Assembly (NCBI RefSeq): GCF_033958435.1 | Contig: NC_134138.1 | Span: 268,003,798-268,067,797 of the forward strand | Length of the DNA: 64,000 nucleotides | Source of the DNA: Carettochelys insculpta | Lineage: Eukaryota; Chordata; Testudines; Carettochelyidae | Direction of reading: 5' to 3' | Shown: piece after piece, positions 50,730 through 61,959 of the stretch | Layout of the letters: every line of letters starts with the position of its first letter | Numbering within the stretch: position 1 is the first letter of the stretch | Made by a program: the position numbers and the translations under genes | The notes under the pieces: model-generated | The model's input: the letters and a program-made list of their open reading frames with translations, nothing else | Database searches by the model: none | What the model was told of the DNA's origin: nothing

Positions 50730-51476
50730 CTATGTTGTCATGGTTATTTTCTCCCAAGCTGTCTTCCACTTTCAAATTTTCAACAAGTTCCTCCCTATTT
50801 GTTAAAATCAAATCTAGAACTGCTTCCCCCCCAGTAGCTTTTTCCACCTTCTGAAATAAAAAATTGTCATCCATGCAGTCCAAAAACTTTCTGGATATTC
50901 CGTGCCTCGCTGTGTTAGTTTGCCAACATATGTCCAGATAGCTGAAGTCCCCCAGCGCCACCAAGTCCTGTGTTTTGGATAATTTTGTTAATTGTTTACA
51001 GAAGGTCTCATCCACCTCTTCTACTTGGCTAGGTGGGCTGTAGTAGACCCCTATCATGACATTACCCTTGTTTTTACCCTTTTTAACTTAACCCAGAGAC
51101 TCTCAACATGTCTGTTTCCTGCATCCACCTCCACATCAGTCCAGATATTCACATTTTTGATATATAAGACAACACCTCCTTCCTGTTTCCCATGCTGATC
51201 CTTCCTGAGTAAGTTTTACCTTTCTATACTAATATTTCAATCACACGTATTATCCCACCAAGTTTCTGTAATACCAGTTATATCATAGTTGGGTTTATTT
51301 ATTAGGGTTTCAAGTTCTTCCTGCTTATTACCCAGGCGTCTTTCATTTGTATATAGGCATCTAAGATACTGATTTGCTTTGCCCCCCCGTTCTGCCTAGT
51401 TCCTCTTTTTTCTCTGCTATTATAGCCCATAATCCCTCCCAGGTCTCCAGATTTTTTACTTATCTGTGCGCTTTGG

Positions 51477-52579
51477 TCACCTGTCCCCATCAAACCTCAC
51501 TAGGTTAGCTAGTCTCAATCCAAATACATCCTTCCTGTTCCCTGAAAGGTGAATGCAAACCCCGCTTAGCAGTCTTTCAAGGAACAGCATCCCATGATTG
51601 AGGAAACCAAAACGCTCCTGGTGACACCATACTCGCAGCCAGGCATTAGCCTCCACAATGTACCTGTCTCTTCTAGGGCCCCCACCCTGGACAGGAAGGA
51701 CTAAGGAGAACAGCACCTGTACTCCCAACTACTTCACCCATACTCCCAGAGCCTGTAGTCATGCTTGATCTGCTCAGGGTCACACCTTGCAGTATCATTC
51801 ATGCCCACATGGATGAGTAGCGTGGGATAGTAGTCAGTAGGTCGGATAATCCTCAACAACACCTCTGCAACGTCTTGGATATGGGCTCCTGGCAATCAGC
51901 ATACCTCCCAGGATGCCATGCCAGGGTGACAGATGGGTGTCTCTGTCCCCCTCAGAAGAGAGTCTCCTACCATCACTATCCTATGTTTCTTTCTCAGAGT
52001 GGTGGCAGCAGACCTCCCAGCCTTGGGGATACAAGGCGTCTCTGATTCAGCTGTAGGGGGTGATTCCTTATCTCCTGTATCTCCCATATCCAGAACGGCA
52101 TAATGGTTTCCCAGTATGACAGTGGGAGGATTGGGAGCAGGAGTTGAGCACTGCCTGCTGCCAGAAGTGACCATCTGCGAGTGTCCCGCCTGAGCCATCT
52201 CCACCTCCACTGATGGTGTGTCAGCAATCTTTTGTGGTGGGACAACTATCTTAACCTCAGCTGTCTCCGCATGAATACTGTCCAGGCATTGCTCATGGAG
52301 CCTAATACTCCTAAATGTAGCTACCTCTTCCTATAGCTCCACCACCTGCTTCCTGAGAGCTTTTATCAGAAGGCACCTTCCACATTGGATGGTCTCCCCA
52401 GCCTGGACTTCAGTAGGCAGGAATAGCAAGTCACAGTCCCTGCAAAACCACACCACGGTCTGGGTAGAGGCATCCATGGTTAGAAGGTCTGTCTGACTAC
52501 AGGCGCAGGTGGAGGAGACAGAAACAGTGCTGGCACACGTGTTGTGGATCTTCCTACCATACTGGAACCCCTCTGTCAA
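51477..52579 (-). pseudogene. CR1 ORF1 remnant with GDSL-type esterase domain
   Basis: The frame from 52579 has paired cysteines (WFCRDC and IQCGRC), a zinc-binding arrangement seen at the start of CR1 ORF1 proteins. The next piece ends in HRIVMVGDSLLRGTETPICH, where GDS is the nucleophile block of an SGNH/GDSL esterase. Further on (about 51755-51890) the minus strand reads IQDVAEVLLRIIRPTDYYPT then LLIHVGMNDTARCDPEQIKH, with the conserved GMND block. The C-terminal piece, WCHQERFGFLNHGMLFLERL, follows. ORF1 proteins bind the element's RNA; the esterase role is not settled. Pieces lie in different frames, so the gene is inactive. Confidence 0.8.
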
Positions 52580-53119
52580 ACTCCCTCTTAAAACTGACCT
52601 GTCTGCAGCTGTCTGCCTGCTTCTCTCCCCCAGTCACTCCGACTCTGGCTTTTAAAGCCTGCAAACCTCAGTCAGGCCTACCCCTTATTAGTCACACAGG
52701 GGAAGGCTGATCCTGAGACTGATCAAAGGCGACCAAGGGATCAAAAAGATTCCAACCCTCCCAGGCACATGATCCCAACTGCCACAGTAACTGAAATGGA
52801 AATCACCTGCAATCAGAAATCAAAATGTAAATAGTCAGGCATACTCGGCATGGTAGTCTGGGATATAGTTTTTTGTATAATAGTTCTAGACAATGCAAAA
52901 ATGCAACTAGCTCCCCTCTGAACTCCTCCTCCAAACTCCCTTCTCAAAACTCCCTCCTGTTTGCAATCACCTGTTTCCCAAGCTCCCCTGGTCGCTTACA
53001 AGCAGGCTTTATAGGCTCTGGCCTTCCTGATTGGTAGTCCCACCCCCTGGCCATGGCTCGACCATTGAGCAGAGAGTTCTAGATTTCAAACCCTAACTGG
53101 CAGCCTCAGCACACGTTCT

Positions 53120-53260
53120 TCCAAACAAACAAACAAACACACACAGCTCTGCAAATGGATCTCCAAACACACATACAAACAAAGAGACAAACAAGCCCAG
53201 TACACAGCTGTAAGTAACCAAACACAAATACACACACTCCAGACAACAATGTATCCCGAG
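53120..53260. repeat. A/C-rich low-complexity tract in the CR1 5' region
   Basis: AAACAAACAAACAAACAC and several CAAACACA words. Low-complexity only. Confidence 0.7.
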
Positions 53261-53852
53261 GACATGTGATCTGATCTTTCACCTAGAAAGCACCCTTCTC
53301 AAAACTCCCTCCTGTATGCAATCACCTGTTCACCCTGCAATCACCTGGCCCCAGCTCAACAGAAAGTTATATGAATTATTTACTTTGATGGTGCCAGATT
53401 ACTTTCCCTGGTTTTCAAAAATACCAAACATCCTCATTTAATACTCAGTACTTAGAAATTACACAGGCTAAGCACTCATTTTCAACGAGATTACAGTGCA
53501 AATGTATTTGCATGTATACCATCATTCAGACACACAAACATATTTTACAACAATAGGGATGGCCAGAAAAAAGGAATTCAAAGAAAACAAAATAAAACAA
53601 AAAAAATGGTGACCAGTTATACATAACATGAACCAATCTTATATAAGAATGTCAGAATGGCCATCCTGGGTCAGCCCCCTGGTCCAACAAGCCCTGTACC
53701 CGGTAGGCTGTGCCAGATGCATCAGAGGAAATGAACAAAACAGGGAATGGATCAGTCAATAATTGCTCTGTCATCCAGTCCCAGCTTCTGAAAGTCAGAT
53801 GGGGTAAGAATGCCTAGAGCACAGGATTAGGTTTCTGATTATCTTGGCTACA

Positions 53853-54908
53853 ATACCCATCTAAGGAAGTGAAGAAACAGATTGACAGAGCCAGACGGGT
53901 ACCCAGAAGCCACCTGCTACAAGACAGGCCTCGCAAGGAAAACAAGAGAACGCGACTGGCCATCAGCTAAAGCCTCTCCAACGCATCGTCAGTGACCTGC
54001 AACCCCTCCTGGACAATGATCCTTCACTCTCACAGACCTTGGGAAGCAGGTCTGTCCTTGCCTACAGACAGCCTGCCAACCTTAAACAAATTCTCACCAG
54101 CCACTATAGACCACAACACAGTAACTCTAAACTTGGAACCAATCCCCGCAACAAACCTCGCTGCCCACTCTGCTCATATATCTACACCAGCGATATCATC
54201 ACAGGACCTAACATCAACCATACCATCAGGGGCTCTTTCACCTGCACATCTACTAATATAATATATGCCATCATGTGGCATCAATGCCCCACTGCAATTT
54301 ATATTGGCCAAACTGCACAGTCTCTAAGTGAAAGAATAAATGGATATAAATCCGACTTCAGGAACGGTAACATACATAAACCTTTAGGAGAACATGTAAT
54401 CTCCCTGGACTCTCAGTAACAGATTTAAAAGCAGCAGTCCTACGACAAAAAAATTTCAAAAATAAAATGGACAGAGAAATCTCTGAGCTGCAATTCATTT
54501 GCAAATTTAACTCCATCAACCAAGGATTAAATAGAGACTGGGAGTAGTTAGCCCCTTACAGAAGCAGTTTCCCTGCTCTGGAAGTTCACACCTCCACGTT
54601 AGAATCTCACACTGGGCCACATACCCCCTGACTGATCTGACTTGTTTTTTCTCCTATCTTGATGTATATTACTGAAAATGGGACATTTCCACCCTGACGG
54701 AATAGACCTTGTCAGCTCTGGCCCTCCCTTTTACTGGGACCCCCCCACTCTTCAAATACTCCTCTGAACCCCACCCCACTTATGCATCTGACAAAGTAGG
54801 TCTTTGCCCATGAAAGCTTATGCTCTAAAATATCTGTTAGTCTATAAAGTGCCACAGGACTTCTTGTTGTTCTCCAAGATACAGACTAACACGGCTACCT
54901 CTCTGATA
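53853..54908 (+). mobile_element. Penelope-like element, 5'-truncated, inserted in a LINE
   Basis: About 1.05 kb: end of the coding region, then a 3' UTR ending in GAAAGCTTATGCTCTAAAAT, AAGTGCCACAGGACTTCTTG and a final AACACGGCTACCTCTCTGAT. LINE sequence flanks it, with CTTGGCTA before (about 53843) and after (about 54909), a probable target duplication. Penelope-like elements use a GIY-YIG endonuclease and a telomerase-related reverse transcriptase; only the endonuclease end remains. Confidence 0.8.
53880..54547 (+). pseudogene. Penelope-like element C terminus with GIY-YIG endonuclease domain
   Basis: The main frame (54039-54419) contains NLKQILTSHYRP, a cysteine pair in NKPRCPLCS, then the GIY-YIG region: NIIYAIMWHQCPTA, IYIGQTAQSLSERINGYKSD and LGEHVI. 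IIYAI and IYIG take the places of the GIY and YIG motifs, and the Arg in SERINGY is the expected catalytic arginine. After a stop at 54419 and a frame change, the usual C terminus continues: DLKAAVLRQKNFKNKMDREI, SELQFICKFNSINQGLNRDW, ending at a stop at 54545. Upstream pieces lie in another frame. The reverse transcriptase domain is missing, so this copy cannot be active. The call rests on motif order; no alignment was run. Confidence 0.8.
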
Positions 54909-57319
54909 CTTGGCTAAATAGGCACTGATCCACATATTCTCCACAAAAATTAACTATATATATTTTTAAATCACACTTTCAGTTTTGGTCTTCACAACTT
55001 CCACTGGAAATGAGTTCCATAGACTGACTGTGCTTTCTGTGAAAAAAATACTTTCTGTTATTAGTTTCAACCTGCTGTCTACTCACTTCATTGGTTGACC
55101 ACTGGTTCATGTAATATGTGAAGGAGTAAACAGCATTTCCTTACCCACTTTCTCCACACCATAGACCGCTATCATGTCCCCCACAGCCATCCCTTTTCAA
55201 AGCTGAATTACACCAGCCTTTTAAACCTTTCCTCATAGGGAAGCTGTTCCACACCCCTCACTGTTTTTGTTGCCCTTCTCTGCATCATTTCCAATTCTAA
55301 TGTGTATTTGTTGAGATAAGGCAATGAAAACAGCAGGCAGTATTCAAGATATGAGCATATCATTGATTCAGATGGTGGCATTATATTTTCTGACTTATCA
55401 ATCCTTTTCATGACAGTTCCTAAAACTCTGTTGGCTTTTTGACTGCTGCTGCTCACCGAGTAGATGTTTTCAGAGATCCCTCCTTCATGACACCACAGTC
55501 TTCTTTTGAGTGGTAACAGCGAATTTAGAATCCATTGTTTTGTTTGTATAGTTGAAATTATATTCTCCAACGTGCATTACCTGGTACTGAACAACCATGA
55601 ATTTCAGCTGCCATTTTGTTGTCCCATCATCCAGTTTTATAAGATCCTTTTGTAAATCTTTGTAGTCTTTGGATTCAATTATCTTGAGTAACTGAATTGT
55701 CCTGCAAATTTTGGCACCCCTCTGTTCACAACCTTTGCCAGATGACTTATGAGTATATTGAACAGCACAGATCCCAGTAAAAATCTTTGGTCTGTCCACT
55801 ACTTACCTCTCTTTAGAGTGAAAACTGAGTATTTATTCCTGCTGTTTGTTTCCTACCTTAACCCCAAGAGAAGGTGGTCCCCTGAGAAGGCCTGTCACAT
55901 TGAAGGAGATTCCCCCACAGGGACCATATGGAGCTGAGAGAGAGCACAAGTCCTCTGAGTCAATGATAGCTTCCCTGCAATGATCTCATCCTCCTTAAGC
56001 GTTCCTTTAGAACCTTGATCATCAAAGCAGCCCCACTGATTGAGAAGCTTCCTTATCCACTTTTAAAAATTTCTGCTTGTTTTTATATCTTTTGAAAAAT
56101 ATTTGGCCTACTTAACTATGCTTCCACAGTGGAGTTGCAAGAGTTTGCTCTTCTTTCTATTTTCCCCACTCAGAGGAGATTGTTTTCCCATTGCCCTCTT
56201 GCCAGTAATGGCCTCTTTTACTCTAATGTTTAGCCAGGACGGGTTTCTTTGGTACTCCCTATCACCACAAGAATGATCAATTTAATTACACTGTCCTTCT
56301 CTGTTGCTGAGTGGTTCAGCTATATTCACCTCTTGAATCAGATCCTACGTTTAGGATAAAATCAGTTCTACCTTTTGTTACAATACTGCACTTGCCATTC
56401 AGTGAGCATCCCAAAGCCAATGGGTCAGAACTGGGTTCCTAGGGCTTCATTTTCAGAGGTGCTTAATAGATGCAAAGTCCAATGAAATGAATTTGTGCTA
56501 CAGGTGCTCAGTAAGTCTGAAAGTGAGGCAAACAGCCTTATAGTTCAGGTGACTGGCTTATCAGGCTGTTCCAATCGAGGATATACGAACACACGCTTAT
56601 GTCACTGGAGAATGGCCATGTCTCTAAGCTATTCTTCTTACCAAGTTTTCCCTCCTAACAGAGGCATTGGGTGAGATGGTGTTGACGGGCACTCAGAAGT
56701 CTTTTGAAGCAACAGAGAGCTTATAAAGCAGAACAGCATGACCGTGCAGGGAAGGAATGCTTGCTTTTCCCATCACAGGCAAGCGACTTCATACCAACCT
56801 CTGTACAAAAAAGATGAAAGGCCAGCTCCAGCTCTGAATTACGCCTACATCAGTCTGAAATAACTCAGCCCAGTGGTGTTCTGGGTTGACACAGGTGTAA
56901 CTAAGCTAAGAATACAACCTACTGTAGGCCACAATTATTAAAATTGGAGAGGTTTTTTTCTCTTCATGGTTTACTGATGAGGATTCAGTGTCCTATTTGT
57001 ATGCAGCCATAAACCAATAACTGTCACCTTATTTTGTTGTCTGAGTCCTTAATAAGAATCATCTTTCTTTCCCTCTGCTGTGGGCTACTAATAGCTGCAT
57101 CCACTGCCAGAAAGAAATGTGATAAGATGGAATAAATTCCAAAAGAAAGCACCACTGCTGGCTGGAAGAAAGGTACACTCCCTTAGGCTCCATGAGTTCC
57201 CAGCATCTGACCTGCACCATCTCCAGTAAAACACAAGAGAATGATGTGCATCCTCATCTTGTTTACACTGTGTTCAGCTGTAAAATCTCTCATAGACCCT
57301 TTTTGTGGGAGAAGGATTG

Positions 57320-57640
57320 GGCCCATGCAGGCCCACTGACAGGAGGGAGGGTAAGGGAAAGAGGGTAGTTGCCCCATTGCCCAGCATTTCAAAGGGACCC
57401 GGAGCTCCAATTGCTGCCACTGCTACTTTGGCAGCAGCAGTGGCTGGAGCTCCAGGCCCCTTTAAAGAGCCACGGAAGTGCTACTCTGTCGCTCTGCATG
57501 GCTGTGGCAGGGACAGTGCCACAGTCCTGGTGGCACTAAGGGCTGACAGCCCCAGGCCCTGCTCTTTCCACCCTGGGATCCACACCTTCTGGGAATACAG
57601 AGCTGGGCCCTCCTTTCACCTTGCCCTGGGACCCACGGTG
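57320..57640. repeat. GC-rich dispersed repeat, unclassified
   Basis: GTTGCCCCATTGCCCAGCAT, TTCAAAGGGACCCGGAGCTC and CCAGGCCCCTTTAAAGAGCC resemble phrases in the blocks at 7610 and 45180. Probably an old DNA-transposon interior. The 152-aa plus frame over it is Pro/Ala-rich and unconvincing. Confidence 0.4.
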
Positions 57641-57764
57641 ACTGCTGGCCCCTCTGGGCCCCTGGTGAGCTCAGCAATAATACTAAAGAACAGGGAGTGT
57701 TGCAAATCATGTGGGCTGCCTCACCCTTCTCAGAGTTTGGGTCTCTCAGAAATTAGACATTGAG

Positions 57765-58330
57765 AGAAGCTACCAGGTCTCCAGGTGCATTTTATTCAAC
57801 ATATTCATAAGTGACCTGGAGAAAGAGATAAACAATGAGATGGCAAACTTTGCAGAAGATACAAAACTGCTCAAGATAGTCCAAAGCAGACTGTGAAGAG
57901 CTTCAGAAAGGAGCTAACAAAACTAGGTATCTAGGCAACAAAGTGGCAGAAGAATTTTAATGTTGATAAGTGAAAAGGAATGCATATTGGAAAACATAAT
58001 CTGAACTACATGCATAAAATGATGGGGACTTAATTAGTTATTACCGCCCGAGAGATCTTGGGGTCATTGTGAATAGTTCTCTGAAAACACCCACTCAATG
58101 TGGCAGCTGCCATCAAAAAGCAAACAAAATATTAGCCATCATAAAGAAAGGGATAGAGAATAAGACAGAGAACATCTTTTTGCCTCTTTATAAATCCATG
58201 GTACACCCACTTCTTGAAAATATGTGTGCAGGTGTGGTTGCATCATCTTAAAAAAGATATCTTGCCACTGGAAAAAGTTCAGGAAAGAGCAACAAAAATG
58301 ATTAGTAGTATGGAACAGTGCCATATGAAG
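57765..58330 (+). pseudogene. LINE reverse transcriptase fragment with altered active site
   Basis: The frame reads LFNIFISDLEKEINNEMANF followed by AEDTKLLKIVQ. The catalytic motif C, normally FADD, is FAED here. Downstream frames give NSSLKTPTQCGSCHQKANKI and ENIFLPLYKSMVHPLLEN, the thumb region of a CR1-like reverse transcriptase. Stops and frame changes follow, so it is a relic. Confidence 0.72.
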
Positions 58331-58485
58331 AGAGATGAATAAGATGGGGACTTTCCAGCTTGGAAGCAGATGACGGGTGGGTGGGGGAAATATAATAGAG
58401 GTCTATAAAATCATGACTGGTGTGGAAAAAGGGAATAAAGAAAAGTTATTTAGTCCTTCCCATAACAAAAACTAGGGGTCACCAA

Positions 58486-58876
58486 CATTATGTCTACACA
58501 GCAAAGTTATTTTGAAATAAACAGCCATTATTTTGAAATAACTTTGCTAGCATCTATACAACATAACAGTTATTTTGAAACTATTTCAAAATAGCGGTTG
58601 ACTTATTTCGAAATAGGTAAACCTCACTGCATGAGGAATCGCACCTCTTTCGAAACAGCTCAGGTGCTGTTAAGACAGGGAATCGAGCCTATTGCAAAAT
58701 AAGCCACAGTGCATTCAACGTCTTTATTTTGAAATAGGCTCTATTGTCTGTAGACCCTGTATTTTGAAATAGTTAATTGCTATTCAGAAATGCATTTTCT
58801 CTGTAGCAGCATTATTTCAAAATAAGCTATTCTGGAATATCTCATTTTGGAATAATGCTGCTGTGTAGACATGTCC
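58486..58876. mobile_element. GTCTACAC-terminal MITE in LINE, 3-bp duplication CAA
   Basis: Begins CATTATGTCTACACAGCA and ends GCTGTGTAGACATGTCC, flanked by CAA (58483-58485, 58877-58879). Rich in TATTTTGAAATA; same subfamily as 21362-21989. 391 bp. Confidence 0.85.
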
Positions 58877-60588
58877 CAAATGAAATTAATAGGTAACAGG
58901 TTTAAAACTAATAAAAGGAAGTATTTCTTCACACGCCACACAGTCAACCTGAGCAACTCCTTTCCAGAGGATGTTATGCAGTCCAAGACTATAACAGGGA
59001 ATGGATACATTCACAGAGGAAAGGTCCATCCATGGCTATTAACCAGGTTAGGCAGGAAAGTTGTCCTTACCCTCTGTTGGTTGGAAGCTGAGAATGGGTG
59101 ACAGCTGATGAATCACTTGATGATCACCTGTTCTATTCATTCTCTCTGGGGCACCTGGCATTGACCACTGTTAAATGATGGGATCCTGGGCTAGATGGAC
59201 CTTTGGTATGACCCAGTCTGGACGTTCTTAAGTTCCTGCCAAAGCAGGACAGGACCTATTTAGTAGCATTTCTGTAAATCAAATTTTGAATGCTAAAAGT
59301 GACAGTGTTTCTGTTGTTTCCTTTGAAAGACTCTTTATTCAGCATAGATTTTTCCTGCTCGTCACCTCACATGTTCTTTTTATGTTAATTTCACCCACTA
59401 CTCTTAGTCAGACACTTTCATTTACTGTCCTAAATTGTTCCATTCTCTCTTTCCTATTTCCATTCTTGCTCAGACTGTTAAAACATCCCATCTTGCCCTT
59501 AGTTGTTGCTTAACCAGCTGTCAACATTTTACTTTTAAATTTGTCTATATCCCTGCTTATTATAGGATGAACTATCAGCAAAACCAACTGCTAAGTTAGG
59601 CTAATGTTTTCCATTCTAAGCCAATTTTCAATTGTTGGTCATTTTGCCAGTCTTTAATTATTTGGGTTAAAATTTTCCATCCTGGGTTATTGCTTCAGGC
59701 AGAATATTTTGGAAAGTATCAATCAGAACAGTTCAGTTATTTCCAAGAACAAGGTTAGGGGAAAATAGGTTGCTTTGCCAATGTTTATATCTTTGTTTTT
59801 TTTTTCCATAATATCCCTCAGATGAGTACATAAATGCCAGTGAACAAATATCTACAAAGCTTTTATTCTTTTATTGTATATATTAAATACAAAGATTCAC
59901 CATATTAAAATTGCATTAAAAGAACATTAAGCTTGCAAAGTGAGGAATTGCACCAATTATTGTTGTCAATATTTAAGCAAAACCTCAGCTAGGAACAGGA
60001 CCTAGCTCTCTTGGGTCCGTAACCAGTGTCAATCACAAAAAAAAAAAGTTTTTTTGTTTTTTTTCCCCTCGCACTCTTCTACCTTAATCACTGTCCATAG
60101 TGCACACTTGAATAAGGCAGAGCACCTCTAGAGGAAACTGATTTGTAACACATGATTCAGCCACAACCTTTGTTGTTGCACTTCCTGATTTTTCAAGTGC
60201 TTGACTTTTCAGCTTGAAAGTTCATCACAGAGAGCTTTATAATTTTATTTTGTAGGATTTTTTAAGATAGACTAGCGAAAAATCAAAAATCCCAGCATGT
60301 CACCCATACTGACTGCTCAGCCCAAGTCACCAGCAGAGCCTGGAGTCCAGACATTTAAAACTCTAGCATGGAACTCTGGTACAACTCTGGAGCAACTGTT
60401 TGAAACAACAGTCTGTTATCCTCTCTAGAGTACCTAACAGAGAGGGAATGCAGCATTCACTTCTTTAAGGGTTCACACAGTTAATTGCTAGCTAGCAGTA
60501 TGAAGGGCGGGAGGGAAACCCAGATTCCTGGTCCTATAGTGGTGAGTGATCTAGTTGTTTCACACGACACAGAGATTTGGCACATTCA

Positions 60589-61299
60589 GGCTACGTCTAC
60601 ACGTGCAGCCAACATCGAAATAGCTTATTTCGATGTTGCGACATCGAAATAGGCTATTTCGATGAATAACGTCTACACGTCCTCCAGGGCCGGCAGCGTC
60701 GATGTTCAACTTCGACGTTGCTCAGCCCAACATCGAAATAGGTGCAGCGAGGGAACGTCTACACGTCAAAGTAGCACACATCGAAATAGGGATGCCAGGC
60801 ACAGCTGCAGACAGGGTCACAGGGCGGACTCAACAGCAAGCCGCTCCCTTAAAGGGCCCCTCCCAGACACAGTTGCACTAAACAACACAAGATACACAGA
60901 GCTGACAACTGGTTGCAGACCCTGTGCCTGCAGCATAGATCCCCAGCTGCCGCAGAAGGAGCCAGAAGCCCTGGGCTAAGGGCTGCTGCCCACGGTGACC
61001 ATAGAGCCCCGCAGGGGCTGGAGAGAGAGCATCTCTCAACCCCCCAGCTGATGGCCGCTATGGAGGACCCAGCAATTTCGACGTTGCAGGACGCGGATCG
61101 TCTACACGGTCCCTACTTCGACGTTGAACGTCGAAGTAGGGCGCTATTCCTATCTCCTCATGAGGTTAGCGACTTTGACGTCTCGCCGCCTAACGTCGAA
61201 GTTAACTTCGAAATAGCGCCCGACGCGTGTAGACGCGACGGGCGCTATTTCGAAGTTGGTGCCGCTACTTCGAAGTAGCGTGCACGTGTAGACGCAGCT
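60589..61299 (-). mobile_element. GTCTACAC-terminal MITE, 0.7-kb family, copy 3
   Basis: 711 bp from GGCTACGTCTACACGTGCAG to CGTGTAGACGCAGCT, reverse-oriented relative to copies 1 and 2, flanked by TCA (60586-60588, 61300-61302). Two overlapping frames of 105 and 121 aa have the same lengths as in copy 1. Confidence 0.87.
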
Positions 61300-61959
61300 T
61301 CAGTGTGAAAGGTTGGGTGACTAAATGGATGAGACCCGATTGCGCCATATAGGGAATGAGAGTGGAACAGGGTATATTCCACTCCAGCCGACACTGATCT
61401 TCTCCAATCTCTTCGGTGGGAGGAAGATGCCTGTCTGTTTCCTAAGGCAAGAGAATAAAGTCTTGCTCCATATTAAGTGCTCTAAGGTTGCAGCTTTATT
61501 AATACTCGTGAGCCTAGGTCTGGTAGCTCCCTCCTGCAGGGCTGCCACATGTCACACATTTGGCAGTCCTGGTTCTCACAGCTCAGCCAGATTTCTCACA
61601 TATCCAGTTGAGCTGAATGTTGGCACTGGACATTTGTGCAGGGGCCTGTCCTTCTGCCATTCAATGCTGGTGCAACACCTGCTAAGTAGGAGCCCCAGCT
61701 CCTCCTCAGCGCAAGAAAACGTTGGCAGCAACAGCACAAGGTGAAGGTCCTGATATTAATCTCAGCCACCCTCCACAACCAGGTGCAGCAGGTTTCCCCC
61801 AGCACAAACCCTCTGGCACTTCACCTCCTCCAGCAGATACAACCAACAGGCCCCTTTCCTCCACAAACCTCAGCAACCACAGTGCCTCCCTCAAAGCTTC
61901 TTAGCAATGACCGCTCCTGATATCTCGTCCCAACACACTCTTCCCCCACAGCACTGACT

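Larger units (their letters stand above)
48060..51190 (-). pseudogene. CR1 ORF2 remnant (endonuclease and reverse transcriptase)
   Basis: Order along the minus strand: C-terminal half of an APE-type endonuclease ([49 protein letters not shown]), a linker, then reverse transcriptase pieces PTMFTELIKEVSEPLAIIFE, PVDWKRANIVPIYKKGKKNN, VYPDFNKAFDKVSHGRLINI (motif A) and, after a frameshift and stop, KFADDTKL (motif C, about 49215-49238). The C terminus reads LEKVQRRAIRIIKGLQ and is cut by the inserted Tigger-like element. In life this protein nicks target DNA and reverse-transcribes its own RNA. The endonuclease active-site segment near its C terminus reads NNHDNI where family members usually have SDH. 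Clearly dead: several frame changes and two insertions. Confidence 0.85.
47829..53380 (-). mobile_element. Near-full-length CR1 LINE, inactivated, with two nested insertions
   Basis: The 3' end lies at 47829 (CATAGAACACTAGAACTG on the plus strand). Moving right come the 3' UTR, reverse transcriptase, endonuclease, ORF1 and a 5' UTR-like stretch to about 53380. It is interrupted at 48159-48726 by a Tigger-like element and at 50565-50729 by a fold-back element. Both ORFs are broken by stops and frameshifts. About 4.8 kb remain once insertions are removed. Confidence 0.85.
53640..55850 (-). mobile_element. CR1-like LINE 3' half interrupted by a Penelope-like element
   Basis: The 3' end at 53640 reads AATGTCAGAATGGCCATCCT on the plus strand; the body continues from 54909 to about 55850 (TGAGTTCCATAGACTGACTG, CTTTTAAACCTTTCCTCATA, TTGCCCTTCTCTGCATCATT). 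Minus-strand pieces such as SMICSYLEYCLLFSLPYLNK and LELEMMQRRATKTVRGVEQL are the C-terminal part of a non-LTR reverse transcriptase. 53853-54908 is a later insertion. Confidence 0.72.
57765..59236 (+). mobile_element. LINE (CR1-like) 3' portion, interrupted by a MITE
   Basis: Starts inside the reverse transcriptase and ends in ACCTTTGGTATGACCCAGTC then TGGACGTTC, the reverse complement of the 3' end at 53640. The MITE at 58486-58876 interrupts it; sequence reads continuously across (GGGGTCACCAA then ATGAAATTAATAGG). Confidence 0.8.

Noticed and set aside
57305..57763. 152-aa plus-strand frame
   Set aside because: Composition-driven frame over a GC-rich repeat just upstream of a LINE fragment.
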